Positions 1 through 11,979 are shown, numbered from the stretch's first letter. The stretch is 64,000 bases of DNA from Sistotremastrum niveocremeum HHB9708 (GCA_001630475.1 KV419401.1:620001-684000); one strand, 5' to 3'. The notes: generated by a model from the letters alone, not told the origin. Numbers and translations are program-made.

Positions 1-664
1 ATCAAAATGTCATGCTCGACAACCCGCAAATTCAAATTGCTACTTTGCTTCCTTGTCTTCATATCCACTGGCAATGTCTTCTTTGCTCACTACCAACCAA
101 TGACTCCTTATTGTATCTGTCGAAAACTTTGCTCAGTCCTCCTGCCAACCCAACCCAAAGAAAGAAATTGATGAACCGCTCACTCGGATATCCCGTCTCC
201 ATATGCGTCTCCGCTAGCGCATTGATGATAAGAATGATGAGAGTATCCAAGCAAACCTTACAAACCTAACGAACGCCAACACCGCGGAACTCCAAGCCCG
301 ACCTGTCATCCATCCATCCATCCATCCAATCAATACAATCAGAGTCTAATCTCCCCTCTGTCTCCTCGTGCTCCCGCTCTCAGGCCTCAGGCTACAAGTG
401 ATGATGCATGATGGACTCGGGATGATGGCTTCGTTACTATAAATATCTGACTGAATGATTTCGGTTCTCCATCTCTGGCAGATCCCTAGCGAGTCGACAT
501 TGTCATTGTCATTGCCCTCTGCCCCCCTCAGCCTCAGCCTTAGGCTATCTTCCTCTCGTATTCTCGGTTTTATCCTGGTAGCAGCGCTCCAACCTCTCAT
601 TCACCACACATTCCTTCTCTCCTTCTTTATCCTATAACTATCACTCGAAATCGAAATCGAAATT
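1..664. other. Upstream region of the first propeller gene, no gene recognised
   Basis: No convincing coding region is seen. It holds a short CATC microsatellite at about 307-329, a TATAAAT at 438-444 that could be a core promoter for the gene starting at 665, and several tetranucleotide-like slippage tracts (repeated CATTGT near 497-515, repeated GAAATC just before the ATG at 665). Short open frames on both strands up to 250 have no recognisable features. Confidence 0.5.
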
Positions 665-2486
665 ATGAAATCCCTCCTCTCCACCTCTGCTTCGATATTC
701 CTATTCGCCGGAAATCTGGCTTTCGTTTCTGTGTCTGTGTCTGCAGCTGGTATACCCGCTATATGTCAACAATCAGCTAAACAAGCTGCAGTCCACGGAG
801 CTGTATATTGTACGTCCCCCCTCTTTCCCTCCCCTCCCTCTTCCCTCACCGGGTCTCTTCCCTCCTGCTTCTTGGGATATAAGACTAACGCTGATTCTGG
901 ATAGTTATTAATAATGATGGAAATGCGAATAAGATCATAGCACATGAGATTCAACAAGATGGGACTCTCGTACGTTTCCTCCCCTTATACCCTTCGATTC
1001 TATTGCTAACGAAAATATCAGAAATTCGGAGCGTCGACGTGGGCTGGTGGACGCGTACGTCTCCCCCCCGCTTCTCTAAATAATAGATTAACACTGAATG
1101 TGCTACGTAGGGATCACACGGAAACGAAGCTCCAGCCCCAAACGGACCAGACGCCCTATTCTCCCAAGGCGCAGTAAAAGTCTCCGGCAACCACCTCTTC
1201 ACAATAAACGTACGCCCCCCCCCCCTCCCCTCCCCTCCGAATTAAATAAAAAATAAAAAATAAAGATATTGACGCGTGTGTAGGCCGGATCGAACACTGC
1301 AGCAATGTTCGAAATCAACCAGGAGAATCCTACGAAATTGCATATGGTTGGAACGCCTGTTAGTACGGGGGGTGAATTTCCTATGGCTATGGCTGTTGAT
1401 TCGAAGAGGGGTCAAGGTACGTCTTTCTCTCGTTTTTCTTACGAATGGCGAACGAGGACGACGAACGACTGTTTTTAGTGTGCGTCGCGAATGGAGGAGC
1501 TGTGAATGGAGTCCAGTAAGCCCCTTGATTATTCGTGGAGATTCGTTGGTACTGATTTTGTGATGTGAAGATGCTTCAAAGCGGATAATAAACAAGGATT
1601 AATCGAGATCCAAAACACCCTCCGTCCGCTCAACATCAAACAATCGACTCCACCTACCGGTCCCGCAGGCACCGTCTCGCATATCCTCTTCTCAGAAGAC
1701 GGTACTAAGCTCTTCGCTTCCGTCAAGGGTGTCCCTCCCACCCCAGGTACATCCCCCTCCCATATCCTCCAACTATCCGACCCACTAATTCTAAAACGAA
1801 TAAAGGCTTCATAGCAACATGGGACGTCAACCCCGACGGCACTCTCTCACCCTCCTTCAAATCCTCCCCACCCTCCAAAGGCGGTCTTCTCCCATTCTCA
1901 ATGACAGTAATCCCCGGCAAGAATTCCATCCTCAACACAGATGCCGGTGTGGGCTTCTCAGTGTTTGATTTTTCAAAGGGGGATCAAGCGAGTAGTAGTG
2001 TTATTCCTATTGGGGGACAGAAAGCTACGTGTTGGAGTAGTTTTTCGGGGAAGACGGGGACTTTCTTTTTGACGGATATTGGGACTAGTACGGTTAGTGA
2101 GGTTAAGGTTGATGGGAATTTGAAGGGGAGTATTGTCAAGGTTCGTTCTTCACTTTCTTTTTGGATGGATTGGATGTGGGGTTGATGGTGGGTATAGCAA
2201 TATCCACTTGCACCGAATTCAGCAACGATCGATAATGAAGTAGCAACCGTCAACGGAAAAGAGTAAGCCCCCCTCTTCCCAATACCACAACACAACGACC
2301 TGACGAACGACCAGCTTCCTCTACGTCCTCCAACCCAACGCAACATCCATAAGCGTCATGTCCCTCCCCAGCGCAGGCCAAGCTAAAGTCGTACAGACTT
2401 TTAATTTTGCGAATGATGCGAAGAAGGGGGGGATCACTGTTGATGCTAATAATTTGCAGGGGATGAGTGCTTTTGTTAAGGCTTGA
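665..2486 (+). CDS. Secreted beta-propeller protein, lactonase / 3-carboxymuconate cyclase-like (paralogue 1)
   Basis: Ten exons (665-809, 905-969, 1022-1054, 1111-1209, 1284-1416, 1479-1515, 1571-1746, 1806-2140, 2198-2262, 2315-2486) join in frame to a protein of about 419 aa. It begins with a signal peptide of about 27 residues (MKSLLSTSASIF..., ending near VSAAG), so it is probably extracellular. The body has the repeated short beta-blade pattern of seven-bladed propellers of the lactonase / 3-carboxymuconate cyclase type: VYFINNDGNANKIIAHE near the start, then SNTAAMFEI, VCVANGGAVNGVQ, KLFASVKGVPPTPG, FIATWDV, GKTGTFFLTD and FLYVLQPNATSISVMS. Catalysis is not demonstrated; the family assignment rests on blade pattern alone. 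Two close paralogues follow in tandem at 4724 and 7009 with the same exon plan, so this is a local duplication. Confidence 0.8.
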
Positions 2487-4723
2487 GCTTGGGCTTGAGC
2501 TTGGGTCGTCGTCTGGATGTGGAACGGACGGTGTGGTTGAGTGAGGTCGGAAATATTATATTGATGTTTCTCGTAATTAGTTGGGTTTGGGCTTCGATTT
2601 CGATTTGGTTAGGAACTTTAGGGTTTACTTGTTATTGATAATCATACGGATCTATATCCTTTCACCTCTGACCGTAGTCCTGCGAAGTGCGCTCGAAATC
2701 GATGAATCGTTTCCCCGTTATCAAAAGTGCCATCGTCATCGATGCCTAATTTGGGAATTTGACAATCGTGGGAACATTGTGGGTCCACTACTCACATTCA
2801 AATTTTCTTGGTTGTCGTGCATGATGTTTTTGTTTTTGTTTTTTCACGCTGTAGAATACTTCTAGTAAGAGAGAAAGCAGTAGAGCGGCTGGCAGAGGAT
2901 CTGCTCGTGAAGGATGGATCGATGAAGCCTTGTGCGCGTATCATCTCGAAGAATCACATTTTTGCAGATAGATGGTGTTTTTTTTTAGCCGGGACAAGAC
3001 ACAGACTGGTCTTGGAGTTGTAAGAAAGCGGGCGCCGAGGGTGCTGCAACTCCACAGAACCGATACTGTAAAACTTCACTCGTTGCTTCTTCTCCCAATC
3101 GGAAATGAGTAGTTCTTCCTGACAGAACGGACCGTATAGAGAGATCAATGTGGGCCAGCGCAGAGTCCGAGGATCTAGATTGCAGAAGGAAGAGTAACAC
3201 GAGGGTGCTTTTGCTCGTCAGTGATGGGAATCAAGTCGATTCGGGAAAAGCCCGTCGCTGGTTTCTCTGCGTGATACATTGACTTCTGTAAACCGTAGAC
3301 ATGGCGCCGTTCCCGCGTCCTATGAAAAAGAAAGCAGAAGAGAAAAAACCGTGGTTAGATGATCGTACTGTTTGAGATCTATCGACGATGTGCATTGAAG
3401 CATGCAAGCTGAGTATTTCGCCCGGGTTTGTAACTCCCTGTAGAATGTCGGATGATTTGAGAGAAAGAGAGCGCGTTGGACAAGATTAATGAAAGAGAGG
3501 TGTGCGGGGAAGGATGATAGCGCAACGGTGAAATTTTCGATGAACCTACCGCCTCTTTCGTGCATATTGGATTTTACGTCACCAGCACAGGCCCAGTGCG
3601 CCATCACCGTCGCCGACGCTGTTCCGCCATGCATATGCACACCGCTACCAATAGTCAGTAATAGTAAGTAAATCGTGGAATATTCCGCACCTTACAAAAA
3701 CCCTGACAAAGCCATCGACTCCGCTGACCAAGGAATTTTAATAATATTTAATGCTGGAAGGTTCTGTGTCATTTAGCCTCATTGGGAGACCGTATACCGT
3801 ATGGATGTGGGTCTTTTCGGCAGATGGCAGATCGAACATGAACCGGCGGCGCGTTAGCGTCGACTTTCGTTTGGGCCAATGGACTGCGCGTCGTCATCCT
3901 ATGATCGCGAATTCTTGATGGGCTTTGACAGCCCGACTCAAAATGAGCCGAACTTTATCCATGGAGTCTTCAGAAGACCTAGCTCTCGTTCGATACAGCT
4001 CTGATCATTCTATGCGTCGAAAGATCCAACTTTCGGAAACGCGAGATTATCTCGTCCTGCAAATGAGCATGTTAGCGCTAGAGCTGGCGTCACGCCTGAT
4101 GGTGGCGGATGGCCTCATTTCGGACTTCGGCTCTTCGGATTCGGAAGCGGAAACACTCGACGCTTAGACGTTTCAGACTCCGACACCTTTCTTCTATTTC
4201 TGACGCCAACCGTGTGCCAATCGGGCGACTTGCGGGCAGGCTGGACATGAGCTGTATATGAGATTATGGTCCGCCGCATGCATGAAATACCACGGCGGTG
4301 CCGTGTAGAGATGAAGCCGCAACAGAAATTTTCTTTTTTCCTTGCACATGACGCGTTTTGGATTGGACAATCGCGGAGGATAAACTTATCTTTCGGCAAT
4401 GGCACGCTTGCAGGCTTGCATGGCCATCTCATTACCATTCCCGGAGATTTCTGTAATGTATCTGACTGGACTAGCGATCGTCACGGAACAACCGGTCTGG
4501 CCAATTAATCTCATTCCTCAGGCTCATGCCACATGCGGTTTTCGTAATTGTTCACATCGATCTTTGCTTCCTATAAGTACACCGGATATGTGCCTGGCCT
4601 TTCCTTCAAGCGGCCTTCCTTCCTTGATCTCAAAAGCTTTTTCTTTCGGCTATATCATCTCGACATTTTCTTTTTCGTTCCTCTTCCAATCGAGCTCAAA
4701 CTTCACCGTCTTTTCTGTCGATC
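2487..4723. other. Intergenic, 2.2 kb, no gene recognised
   Basis: Just after the stop there is a GCTTGAGCTTGGG-type tandem repeat (about 2481-2510). The rest holds only short open frames with no recognisable motif. A CTATAAG at 4571-4577, about 150 bp before the next ATG, could be the core promoter of the following propeller gene. Confidence 0.4.
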
Positions 4724-6420
4724 ATGAAGTCTTTCGTCGCCTCGTTATCTGCATGCATGATTGCCAGCCAGTTGGCTGCCGCATCTTTCACTCCTATTTG
4801 CCATGAACCAGACAGCCATCCCGCTATTGGAGCAATTTATTGTTCGTTCCTTGTTTCTTCTTTGCTGAAGTGTTTGACACCATGATGTAGTCATGACCAA
4901 CGATGGAACCGCTAACAAAGTCATCGCGCACGAGATCCAGCCTGACGGGACTGTGGTGAGTTATTCTGTCTCTCGATTGTGTTTTTCTCTCGAACAATGG
5001 ACCTTTTAGGTGTTCGGCAAAACCGCATGGATAGGCGGGAAGGTGCGTACCGTGTACCCACAGTAACCTATCACAACATGACCCCAATTCTCAGGGCCTC
5101 CATGGCAATGATGCTCCTGCTGCCACAGGTCCGGATCCCTTGTTTGCCCAAGGCGCTCTCCAAGTTTCAGGGAATCATCTCTTCACTATCAACGTATGTC
5201 TCTCACCCGATCCCTTTCGCATGCCGTCTCACATTCAACGCAGCCTGGCTCTAATACTGCTTCTATGTTCGAGATCGATGACCGAGATCCCACGAAGCTT
5301 CGTTTGATCGGTGTTCCCGTCAATACTGGTGGAGAATTCCCTATGGCCATCACAGCTTCTCCGAAAACTAACCACGGTATGTGATGAAAACTTTGAGGGA
5401 ATATTCATTGACTGTGTCACATAGTCTGCGTCGCCAATGGAGGAAAAGTCAACGGCGTGCAGTACGTCCATCTTCCCATTATCTGTTTCTCCGACTCATC
5501 CTAGTCCTCTAGATGCTTCACTGCCGATCCTGAGCAGGGTCTCTTGCCGATCCAGAACTCACAGCGCTTGTTGAAGCTCCCACTCACGACGCCGCCCGTC
5601 GGTCCTCCTGGAACGGTGTCCAACATCCAGTTCTCGGGTGATGGAAGTAAGCTCTTTGCTTCAGTCAAAGGTGTTCCGCCCAAACCAGGTGCGTTCAAGC
5701 GATCCTTTTTTTTAACAAGATCAATACTGATCCGCGTATTTCAGGTTTCATCGCTACTTGGGACGTCAACCAAGATGGCAGCCTGTCCCAGAACTTCAAG
5801 TCATCCACCCCAGCAAAGGGTGGCATGCTGCCTTTCTCCATCACTCCTATCCCCGGGAAGAACGCTGTTCTAAACACTGATGCAGGCGTCGGGTTCAGCG
5901 TCTTCGACTTCTCAAGAGGAGATGTTGCTTCGTCCACCGTCATCCCTATCAAAGGTCAAAAGGCCACCTGTTGGTCCGCTTATTCGTCAAAGACTGGCAC
6001 TTTCTTCTTGACCGACGTCGGGACTGCCACCGTTACTGAAGTCAAGGTCGACCAGAATTTGAGAGGGTCGATAGTGAAGGTATGTGTGATCGTGTCTCGT
6101 CAAACTCGTACTGAATACTGACTTGATAATAGCAATACCCTCTGGGCGCAGGCACGGCAACAGTTGACAATGGCATCGCTACTGTCAATGGCAAAGAGTG
6201 AGCATAACACTCAAAAACCGAGTCCGGAGCTGACCATTGAACAACTAGCTACCTTTACGTCCTCCAAGCGAACATCACGTCGGTGAACGTCATGTCCCTG
6301 AAGGCTCCGGGCCAGGCAAAGACCATCCAAACGTTCAACTTCGCTGCGGACGCCAAGAAGGCCGGCATCACCGTTGACCGCAACAATCTCCAAGGTATGG
6401 CTGTGTACACAAAATTCTAG
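4724..6420 (+). CDS. Secreted beta-propeller protein, lactonase / 3-carboxymuconate cyclase-like (paralogue 2)
   Basis: Starts at the ATG of MKSFVASLSACMIASQLAAA, a good signal peptide, and ends at TAG 6418-6420. The exon pattern matches paralogue 1: the same splice phases surround the blades beginning MTNDGTANKVIAHEI, GSNTASMFEIDD, VCVANGGKVNGVQ, KLFASVKGVPPKPG, FIATWDV, SSKTGTFFLTD and YLYVLQANITSVNVMS. All splice sites are GT-AG and no break was seen. The protein should be about the same length as paralogue 1 (roughly 420 aa) and secreted. The function is inferred only from the lactonase-like propeller pattern. It sits about 2.2 kb after paralogue 1 and 0.6 kb before paralogue 3 on the same strand. 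Confidence 0.8.
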
Positions 6421-6580
6421 ATGCTATGTAGGTGACTGGGAATACCTTTCTGCCATCTCATGATGAACGACCCGCGGGGGGTCTATATACTATAATACTG
6501 TCCCCTCTTTAATATTTGCTCTGTCACTGGGTTTCTTTCTGACTAAGCTCGAGACCGAAAATGGAATAATTGATCGCATC

Positions 6581-6622
6581 TTTGTAACTGCTTCTTTGTA
6601 ACTGCTTCTTTGTGACTGCTTC
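6581..6622 (+). repeat. Three tandem copies of a 14-bp unit
   Basis: The unit TTTGTAACTGCTTC occurs at 6581-6594 and 6595-6608. A third copy with one change (TTTGTGACTGCTTC) is at 6609-6622. It lies after paralogue 2 and may be part of its 3' end; no function is suggested. Confidence 0.9.
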
Positions 6623-6910
6623 TATCGTGAAATGCTCGGATAGTACGACTCCTCAGTACTTTGGTTCTTGTTCTCCAAGGCATTCAGCGGAATGCGTCCT
6701 GCGTGTCATTATACCGAACTCGTTGCGTCTCCACAGCCGGGGTCTTGACTGAACGCATCATTCTGGTGTCTCCATCTTTTGAATCATCTCGAAATATCCC
6801 TTGCTCGGAGGTTTGACATGATGGAAATTTGAATCTACTCAACGTATAGCTGGCAGCTGAACTGAATCCATGAGCTCTCCCGAGTTGCTGCCATTGCAGC
6901 GTTGACCTTG

Positions 6911-6917
6911 TATAAAA
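6911..6917 (+). promoter_or_regulatory. TATA box of propeller paralogue 3
   Basis: TATAAAA lies 92 bp before the ATG at 7009. A transcript starting about 30 bp downstream would exclude the ATG at 6934 and supports 7009 as the start. Confidence 0.55.
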
Positions 6918-7008
6918 ACCATTCCGAAATAACATGTTCTACAGCAGTATCCTCGTTCTCTGGTGTCCCTGCTCACTGGATAGCCTCACTCTCCCAAACA
7001 TTCTACCC

Positions 7009-9207
7009 ATGATCAATCCTTCAACCGTTCTCGCTGTATATCTGTTGACCGTGTGTGGCTGTTTAGCGGCCACCGTGGCACCGGAACGTGCGCCGGCGGG
7101 AACCCTCTATTGTGAGCTCTGTCCATGAGATTGTTCAGGAATCTCCTTTCGTGACCCTATTATAGTTTCAACTAACGGAGCGGCCGCCAATAACCTCATT
7201 GCATACGATATCAATACCGACGGTACATTGGTAAGTGGGACATACTCCCGCGTGTTCAAGGCTCAACGAACTGATTGCGGTCGTTAGAAATTTGGAGGAG
7301 CGAGATGGGCGGGTGGCTTTGTGAGCTGTCTTTCCTGATTCAACTGAACCTCAAAGTGATCAAAATGCAACAAGGGCGCTCACGGAATCGATGCGCCCGC
7401 TCCTACCTCCCCAGATGCTTTATTCTCACAAGGATCTGTTCAAGTCTCTGGGAAACACGTCTTCGCGACTAACGTATGTTTTGTAATCAACGATGGGGGA
7501 TCTAGACGCTCACCTTCAATTAAGCCCGGTTCGAACACAGTAGCCATGTTTGCGATCAATCCGGCAAATTCCTCGGCGCTAAGCCTTGTTGGCAGTCCTA
7601 TGAGCAGCGGAGGACAGTTTCCCAATGCTATAGCGGTCTCACAGCAGACCGGTCACGGTGAGTATATGAATGAGTTCTCAGACCGCAAACTGGGCTTACA
7701 AACATATTCACCAGTTTGCGTTGCCAATGGAGGAGCCGTCAATGGCATTCAGTAAAGTCGCAAGGGGCATGCAGGATAAAATTTTCCGACATCACGTCGA
7801 AAAATTTATTTAAGGCCTCTGAGGACCGGATCCCGATATTTAAATTCCGATAAATAATAAATATATTAATTTGACCTCTGAAGTCTTATCCAGCTAAGAC
7901 TACATGCCTACGGAGATTGCTATAACGCCCTCAAACATTGTTTGAGGCACAGTTTGAGCGAGGGTACTCTTGTGTCACAAGAGTGACCGGAAGTGTGACG
8001 GCGCGAAAGCGTGACCATGTGTCACTCCGGTGACGTACGTCACGNNNNNNNNNNNNNNNNNNNNNNNNNNNNNNNNNNNNNNNNNNNNNNNNNNNNNNNN
8101 NNNNNNNNNNNNNNNNNNNNNNNNNNNNNNNNNNNNNNNNNNNNNNNNNNNNNNNNNNNNNNNNNNNNNNNNNNTTTATTTAAGGGCTCTTCAGGCCCGA
8201 ACCCGGATACCCGATGTCTCGGCATCTCCCGGTGCATGCCCCTTGTAAAGTCGTTGACAAAGCACAGGATCACTATCTGAATGAGTATACAGATGTTTCA
8301 CGGCTGACAACACCTTGGGACTGAGACCAATATCAAATTCTTTCCGCTCCTTGAGACTCAATCTGACCACTCCGCCGGTTGGACCTGCCGGGACCGTTTC
8401 TGGCGTTCTATTCTCGGAAGACGGAAGCAAGCTTTTTGCTTCCGTGAAAGGCTATCCACCCACGCCAGGTGAATGAACCCGAGTCATATCGTGCAATTGC
8501 CTATACTGAGCTGGTTTGAAGGGTTTATTGCTACATGGGATGTTTCTACCAAAGGCGAATTATCCTCGAACTTTACAACATCCACCCCGGCCGCCGGCGG
8601 GCTTCTGCCTTTTTCCATGACGTTGATACCAGGGAAGAACGCACTTTTGAATACTGACCCCGGAATCGGCTTCAGCATCTTTGACTTCGCCAAGGGTGAC
8701 GTTGCGTCGTCTTCGGCTTATCCAATTGCAAAGCAGCAAGCCACATGCTGGTCTACTTACTCGCAGAAGACCGGGACATTCTTTTTGACGGATGCGGGCA
8801 CTTCCACCGTCACTGAGGTCAAAGTAAATAATAATCTGGGTGCTTCAATCCTAAAGGTACGTGAACTTGATTGCAATGGTTTTGATGCCGAACGGCCTTT
8901 ACATATCCCCTATAGCAATATCCTTTAGCTGCCGGCTCATTTACGTTAGACGTCTCCGTGGCGACGATTAATGGGAAAGAGTGAGTCCACTTACTGCAGT
9001 GATATATCGTTGACTGACCATCTGAATGACTTGGATAGCTTCCTCTACGTTCTTCAAGCTAATTCTACCTCCATTTCCGTCATGTCTTTGAAGGGTCCAG
9101 GCCGGGCTACACCTGTCCAGACCTATGACTTTGCCAGAGATTGCGAAAACGCCGGGATTTCGCTTGATTCAAATAACATTCAGGGTATGAGCGTTTTCGT
9201 CAGTTAG
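7009..9207 (+). CDS. Secreted beta-propeller protein, lactonase-like (paralogue 3), with a MITE in an intron
   Basis: The start MINPSTVLAVYLLTVCGCLA is a signal peptide. The coding part then follows paralogues 1 and 2 blade by blade: FSTNGAAANNLIAYDI, SNTVAMFAI, VCVANGGAVNGIQ, LFASVKGYPPTPG, FIATWDV, QKTGTFFLTD, FLYVLQANSTSISVMS, ending IQGMSVFVS and TAG 9205-9207. One intron (7752-8292) is greatly enlarged by a transposon-like insert and contains the 130-base N gap. The flanking exons still join in frame (VNGI-Q-CFTAD, matching VNGVQ-CF in the paralogues), so the gene may still be functional if the long intron is spliced. The protein is more diverged from paralogues 1 and 2 than those are from each other. 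Confidence 0.75.
7761..8245. mobile_element. Non-autonomous hAT-like MITE inside an intron
   Basis: The ends are a 13-bp inverted repeat: CAAGGGGCATGCA at 7761-7773 and TGCATGCCCCTTG at 8233-8245. They are flanked by an exact 8-bp duplication, TAAAGTCG, at 7753-7760 and 8246-8253. An 8-bp duplication and a CA(A)GGG-type terminus are typical of hAT elements. The interior is AT-rich, encodes nothing seen, and has clustered GTGAC/GTCAC motifs near 7979-8044. The length is 485 bp as assembled, but 130 bases are N, so the true size is uncertain. Without the element and one duplicate copy the host intron would be 48 nt, the normal size here. Confidence 0.85.
8045..8174. other. Assembly gap (130 N)
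   Basis: Undetermined bases within the MITE. The sequence just right of the gap (8175-8210, TTTATTTAAGGGCTCTTCAG...) resembles the sequence at 7806-7845 (TTTATTTAAGGCCTCTGAGG...) in the same orientation. Internal direct repeats may therefore have blocked assembly. Confidence 0.95.
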
Positions 9208-10370
9208 TGGTGTACTGTACAGTAGATAGTGGCGAGCCCATCGGGATCTCAGATTCATCTACACCACTTGTTTCATTCCTTCTTCAATCGTGGCCTGGAA
9301 AGGCCCAAGCCATGGAGTATGAAAGTCTCCACTTCTCTCACAATTGGCCCGGGTTGTCGGCGTGTGATCTTATAGCTAGATGACTGGGATGCCGAATCGA
9401 AGGACGACCGCGTTCACAGCTCGACCCACGAGCTTCTCTTGCTTTCTCGGGACTGCGGACACACTGCAGCAAGTAATGATTTTCTCGTAGGTCACGGTAG
9501 GTGAAAGCTAGCTTTGAGTGCAATAAACTGTTGATCAGTCCCACATTCTCCTTGTGGCATGAGTTCCAGTCACAAGCCTGTTGGTGTCCATCTTCAAACA
9601 TTAGCCGTCATGTATGCTCAACTTTGAAATTCCGCGTCTACAAGTACACAAGTTCGGTTTACCGGCAATGTCAAGCATCTAGTCCTGCCGGTTTTGACGC
9701 CTTATCACATGCATACACCAGTTCTTCGTCACAATATCTTCGAGAAAAGGCACCAGCGATGGTCGAAATAGGAATACCAGGGATCGAGTTCCATGGGTGC
9801 TCAGTCAACTCTCGTTCGGAGATTCCGGCATTCGGATTCAGTGACCGAACAAGCTGCCGTTCTTGCCGAACAGTCTCGGAAGCAACTGCGGAAGCAAATT
9901 AGACTCGGCCCCTTACTCCATCTGATCGATCATCATGATCTGATACAGCACTGATGCCGGCCTTGCGTAAAGCTATGTGCTTTCGTCCCTATGGAGTGAA
10001 CCGTCGAGATTGCACCACTTCCGCATTGCGCAGCTACAAGCCGTAGACAGATTCATCTCGAGATCACGCCGCCTGAATCCTCATTACCCAATCGGAGTCA
10101 ATTTGCTTTCATGTCACCGGTCCCGAGCCTTGGATTTTCATGCTCTCAACTTGAACGTGCTATGAAAGTGAGGATCTCCTTTCGATGGGATATTCTATGT
10201 ACCCTTTCACCTTGGCTGCGCCGCAGAGTCGCATCTGGCGCTTCTCTGGAAAGAGCCCGGATCCGCGTTTGAGGCAAAGAAGGCTGCACCGGGAGATGTT
10301 TGTTGCACCTATAAAGACACCTTGTGAATCATCCTGGATATTTATCCCTACCACTTTCCCCTCCTCTGCA
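9208..10370. other. Intergenic, no gene recognised
   Basis: 1.2 kb with only short open frames and no family motifs. It ends with the promoter of the peroxygenase gene (TATAAAG at 10310-10316). Confidence 0.4.
10310..10316 (+). promoter_or_regulatory. TATA box of peroxygenase gene 1
   Basis: TATAAAG 55-61 bp before the ATG at 10371, implying a leader of about 30 nt. Confidence 0.6.
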
Positions 10371-11979
10371 ATGTCTCTGTCTCGAGCTTTGAAGTTGTCT
10401 ACCGCGCTCTTGTGCTTCTCAGGCGCGGTCGCTTTTCCATCCGCCTCTGCGCCTCCCGAGTCAGCTCAGAAAGGAGTTCTCATTGTAGTATCTCCAGTTT
10501 CGAATGACACAGGAATTAAAATGGTACCTGGTATGGCTGTAATATAAGAAATCCTACTCTGTGTCCCAACTGATGGATTATTCTTTAGACAACGCACATC
10601 CCTTCCAAGCCCCAGGTCCTAATGATCAGCGAGGACCTTGCCGTAAGCTCTCCCGTCTCATGTACCAAGTTTTACTGACAATGACTTAGCCGGATTGAAT
10701 ACGCTCGCCAACCACGGCTATCTTCCTCGCAAGTGAGTGAAGGATACGAAAAGACAACTTGAGTTAACTAATAAGGTGTCTTACACTAGCGGCATCGCGT
10801 CCTTCGAGCAAATTATAACGGCCGTTCGCGAAGGCTTCAATATGGAACATGATCTTGCCGGTGCATTGGCAGGGTTTGCCATGGTATATGATCAACCTAA
10901 CATCTCAAAACCAAACTCATCTGATGCCTCTATAGCTCGCTAGAGGAAATGCTTTTTTGGATCTTGTGTCCATAGGAGGGGTTTCTCCTCTCATACCAGT
11001 TCTACCTGGAGCGATCGACGGACCTAAACCTCCGGGCGGAATCGCTACGCATGGACGCTTCGAAGGTGAGCTACGGTTCTCCTTGCTCCTCGATTCGGAA
11101 TATTTCTCACAAACGTTCTCGAAGGCGATGTATCAATGACCCGACAAGACGCAGCCATTGGTGACAATGTTCATTTCCAGGATAGTCTATATGACGAGGT
11201 AACTATTCAACACATATTCTCTCTTCAAGTACATACTGAAGGATGAGCATAGCTCCTCCTATACGTTGGCAAATTCGGTGATAATTCTCCAGTAACGGGA
11301 AACAGCTCAATAGTCACCACCAAGGTGATGCAAGAATTTAAATTTGCTCGCTTTGTGGAAGATCAGATCAAAAACCCGGTGGTGCGTATTCCGGTCGATG
11401 TCAGCTGTCTACCTTTGAACTTATTCCTCGTGATGATAGCTTCAATACCATGCCGGTCGCAACTCGCTCAGCTACGGAGAAGCCGCCTTTGTCTTAAACT
11501 TCTTCGCAAATGGTACGTCGGACCAAGCACGTTGATTAAGTTCAATGCCTTACTCGAAGCTCAGGAACCGATGGAACTCTCAGTACCCCAGTCATGGGCT
11601 CTTTCTTCCGCAACCAAACTTTCCCTGACGATTGGTATCGTCGTTCCTCTCCCGGGAATATCACATTGATCGGCCAAGGCGTGGACGAAATCCGAAATGC
11701 ACACCCCGTTCCTCCAGGTGCTAATGCTCCCAATGGCACTTACGTTCTCGACGCCCCGATAAACTCAGTGAGCTCTTTTGTTTGCGATGTTCATGCTGGA
11801 TTACTGATGGCGAATGGCAGTGTTCTGATGTTTATTTTAATTTGGCTGTTGAAAACCTTCCTGCTTCGTACTCTAAAGCGACTGGCGTTTTTAAACAGAA
11901 CGTTGATACTCTCCTTGCGGCGGTCGCTAAAGCTTTTGGATGCCCGGTCATTTTCCCTACGGGTCTTTCGGGAGTATAG
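10371..11979 (+). CDS. Unspecific peroxygenase (heme-thiolate haloperoxidase family), copy 1
   Basis: Secreted heme-thiolate enzyme of the Peroxidase_2 / chloroperoxidase family, expected to use H2O2 to oxygenate organic substrates. MSLSRALKLSTALLCFSGAV is the signal peptide. The proximal heme ligand is the Cys of RGPCPGLNTLANHGYLPR (about residue 71); an intron splits the PCP motif. Next come FNMEHDLAGALAGFA, the EGD motif in RFEGDVSMTRQDA (the magnesium site in this family), and the distal acid-base pair Arg and Glu seven residues apart in RNSLSYGE. This EGD plus Arg-Glu arrangement is that of the long-type peroxygenases. The C-terminal part has two Cys that could pair (near CSDVYFNLAV and FGCPVIF). 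The coding region is split by about nine short introns with no break seen. It ends at TAG 11977-11979 and is convergent with DUF6535 copy A. Confidence 0.85.

Larger units (their letters stand above)
6421..7008. other. Intergenic region upstream of paralogue 3
   Basis: No gene. Contains a triplicated 14-bp repeat (6581-6622) and a TATA box at 6911-6917. An ATG at 6934, in frame with the gene, lies only about 20 nt after the TATA box and so is probably upstream of the transcript start; the ATG at 7009 is preferred. Confidence 0.5.

Noticed and set aside
3925-4167. 80-codon open frame before propeller paralogue 2
   Set aside because: It has no ATG at its start, no motif and no paralogue, and lies in otherwise non-coding DNA.
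6934-7008. N-terminal extension of propeller paralogue 3 from the ATG at 6934
   Set aside because: It would place the start about 20 nt after the TATA box and would put extra residues before the signal peptide.
8011-8280. Open frames spanning the N gap
   Set aside because: They exist only because N codons are not read as stops; the flanks are MITE and intron sequence.
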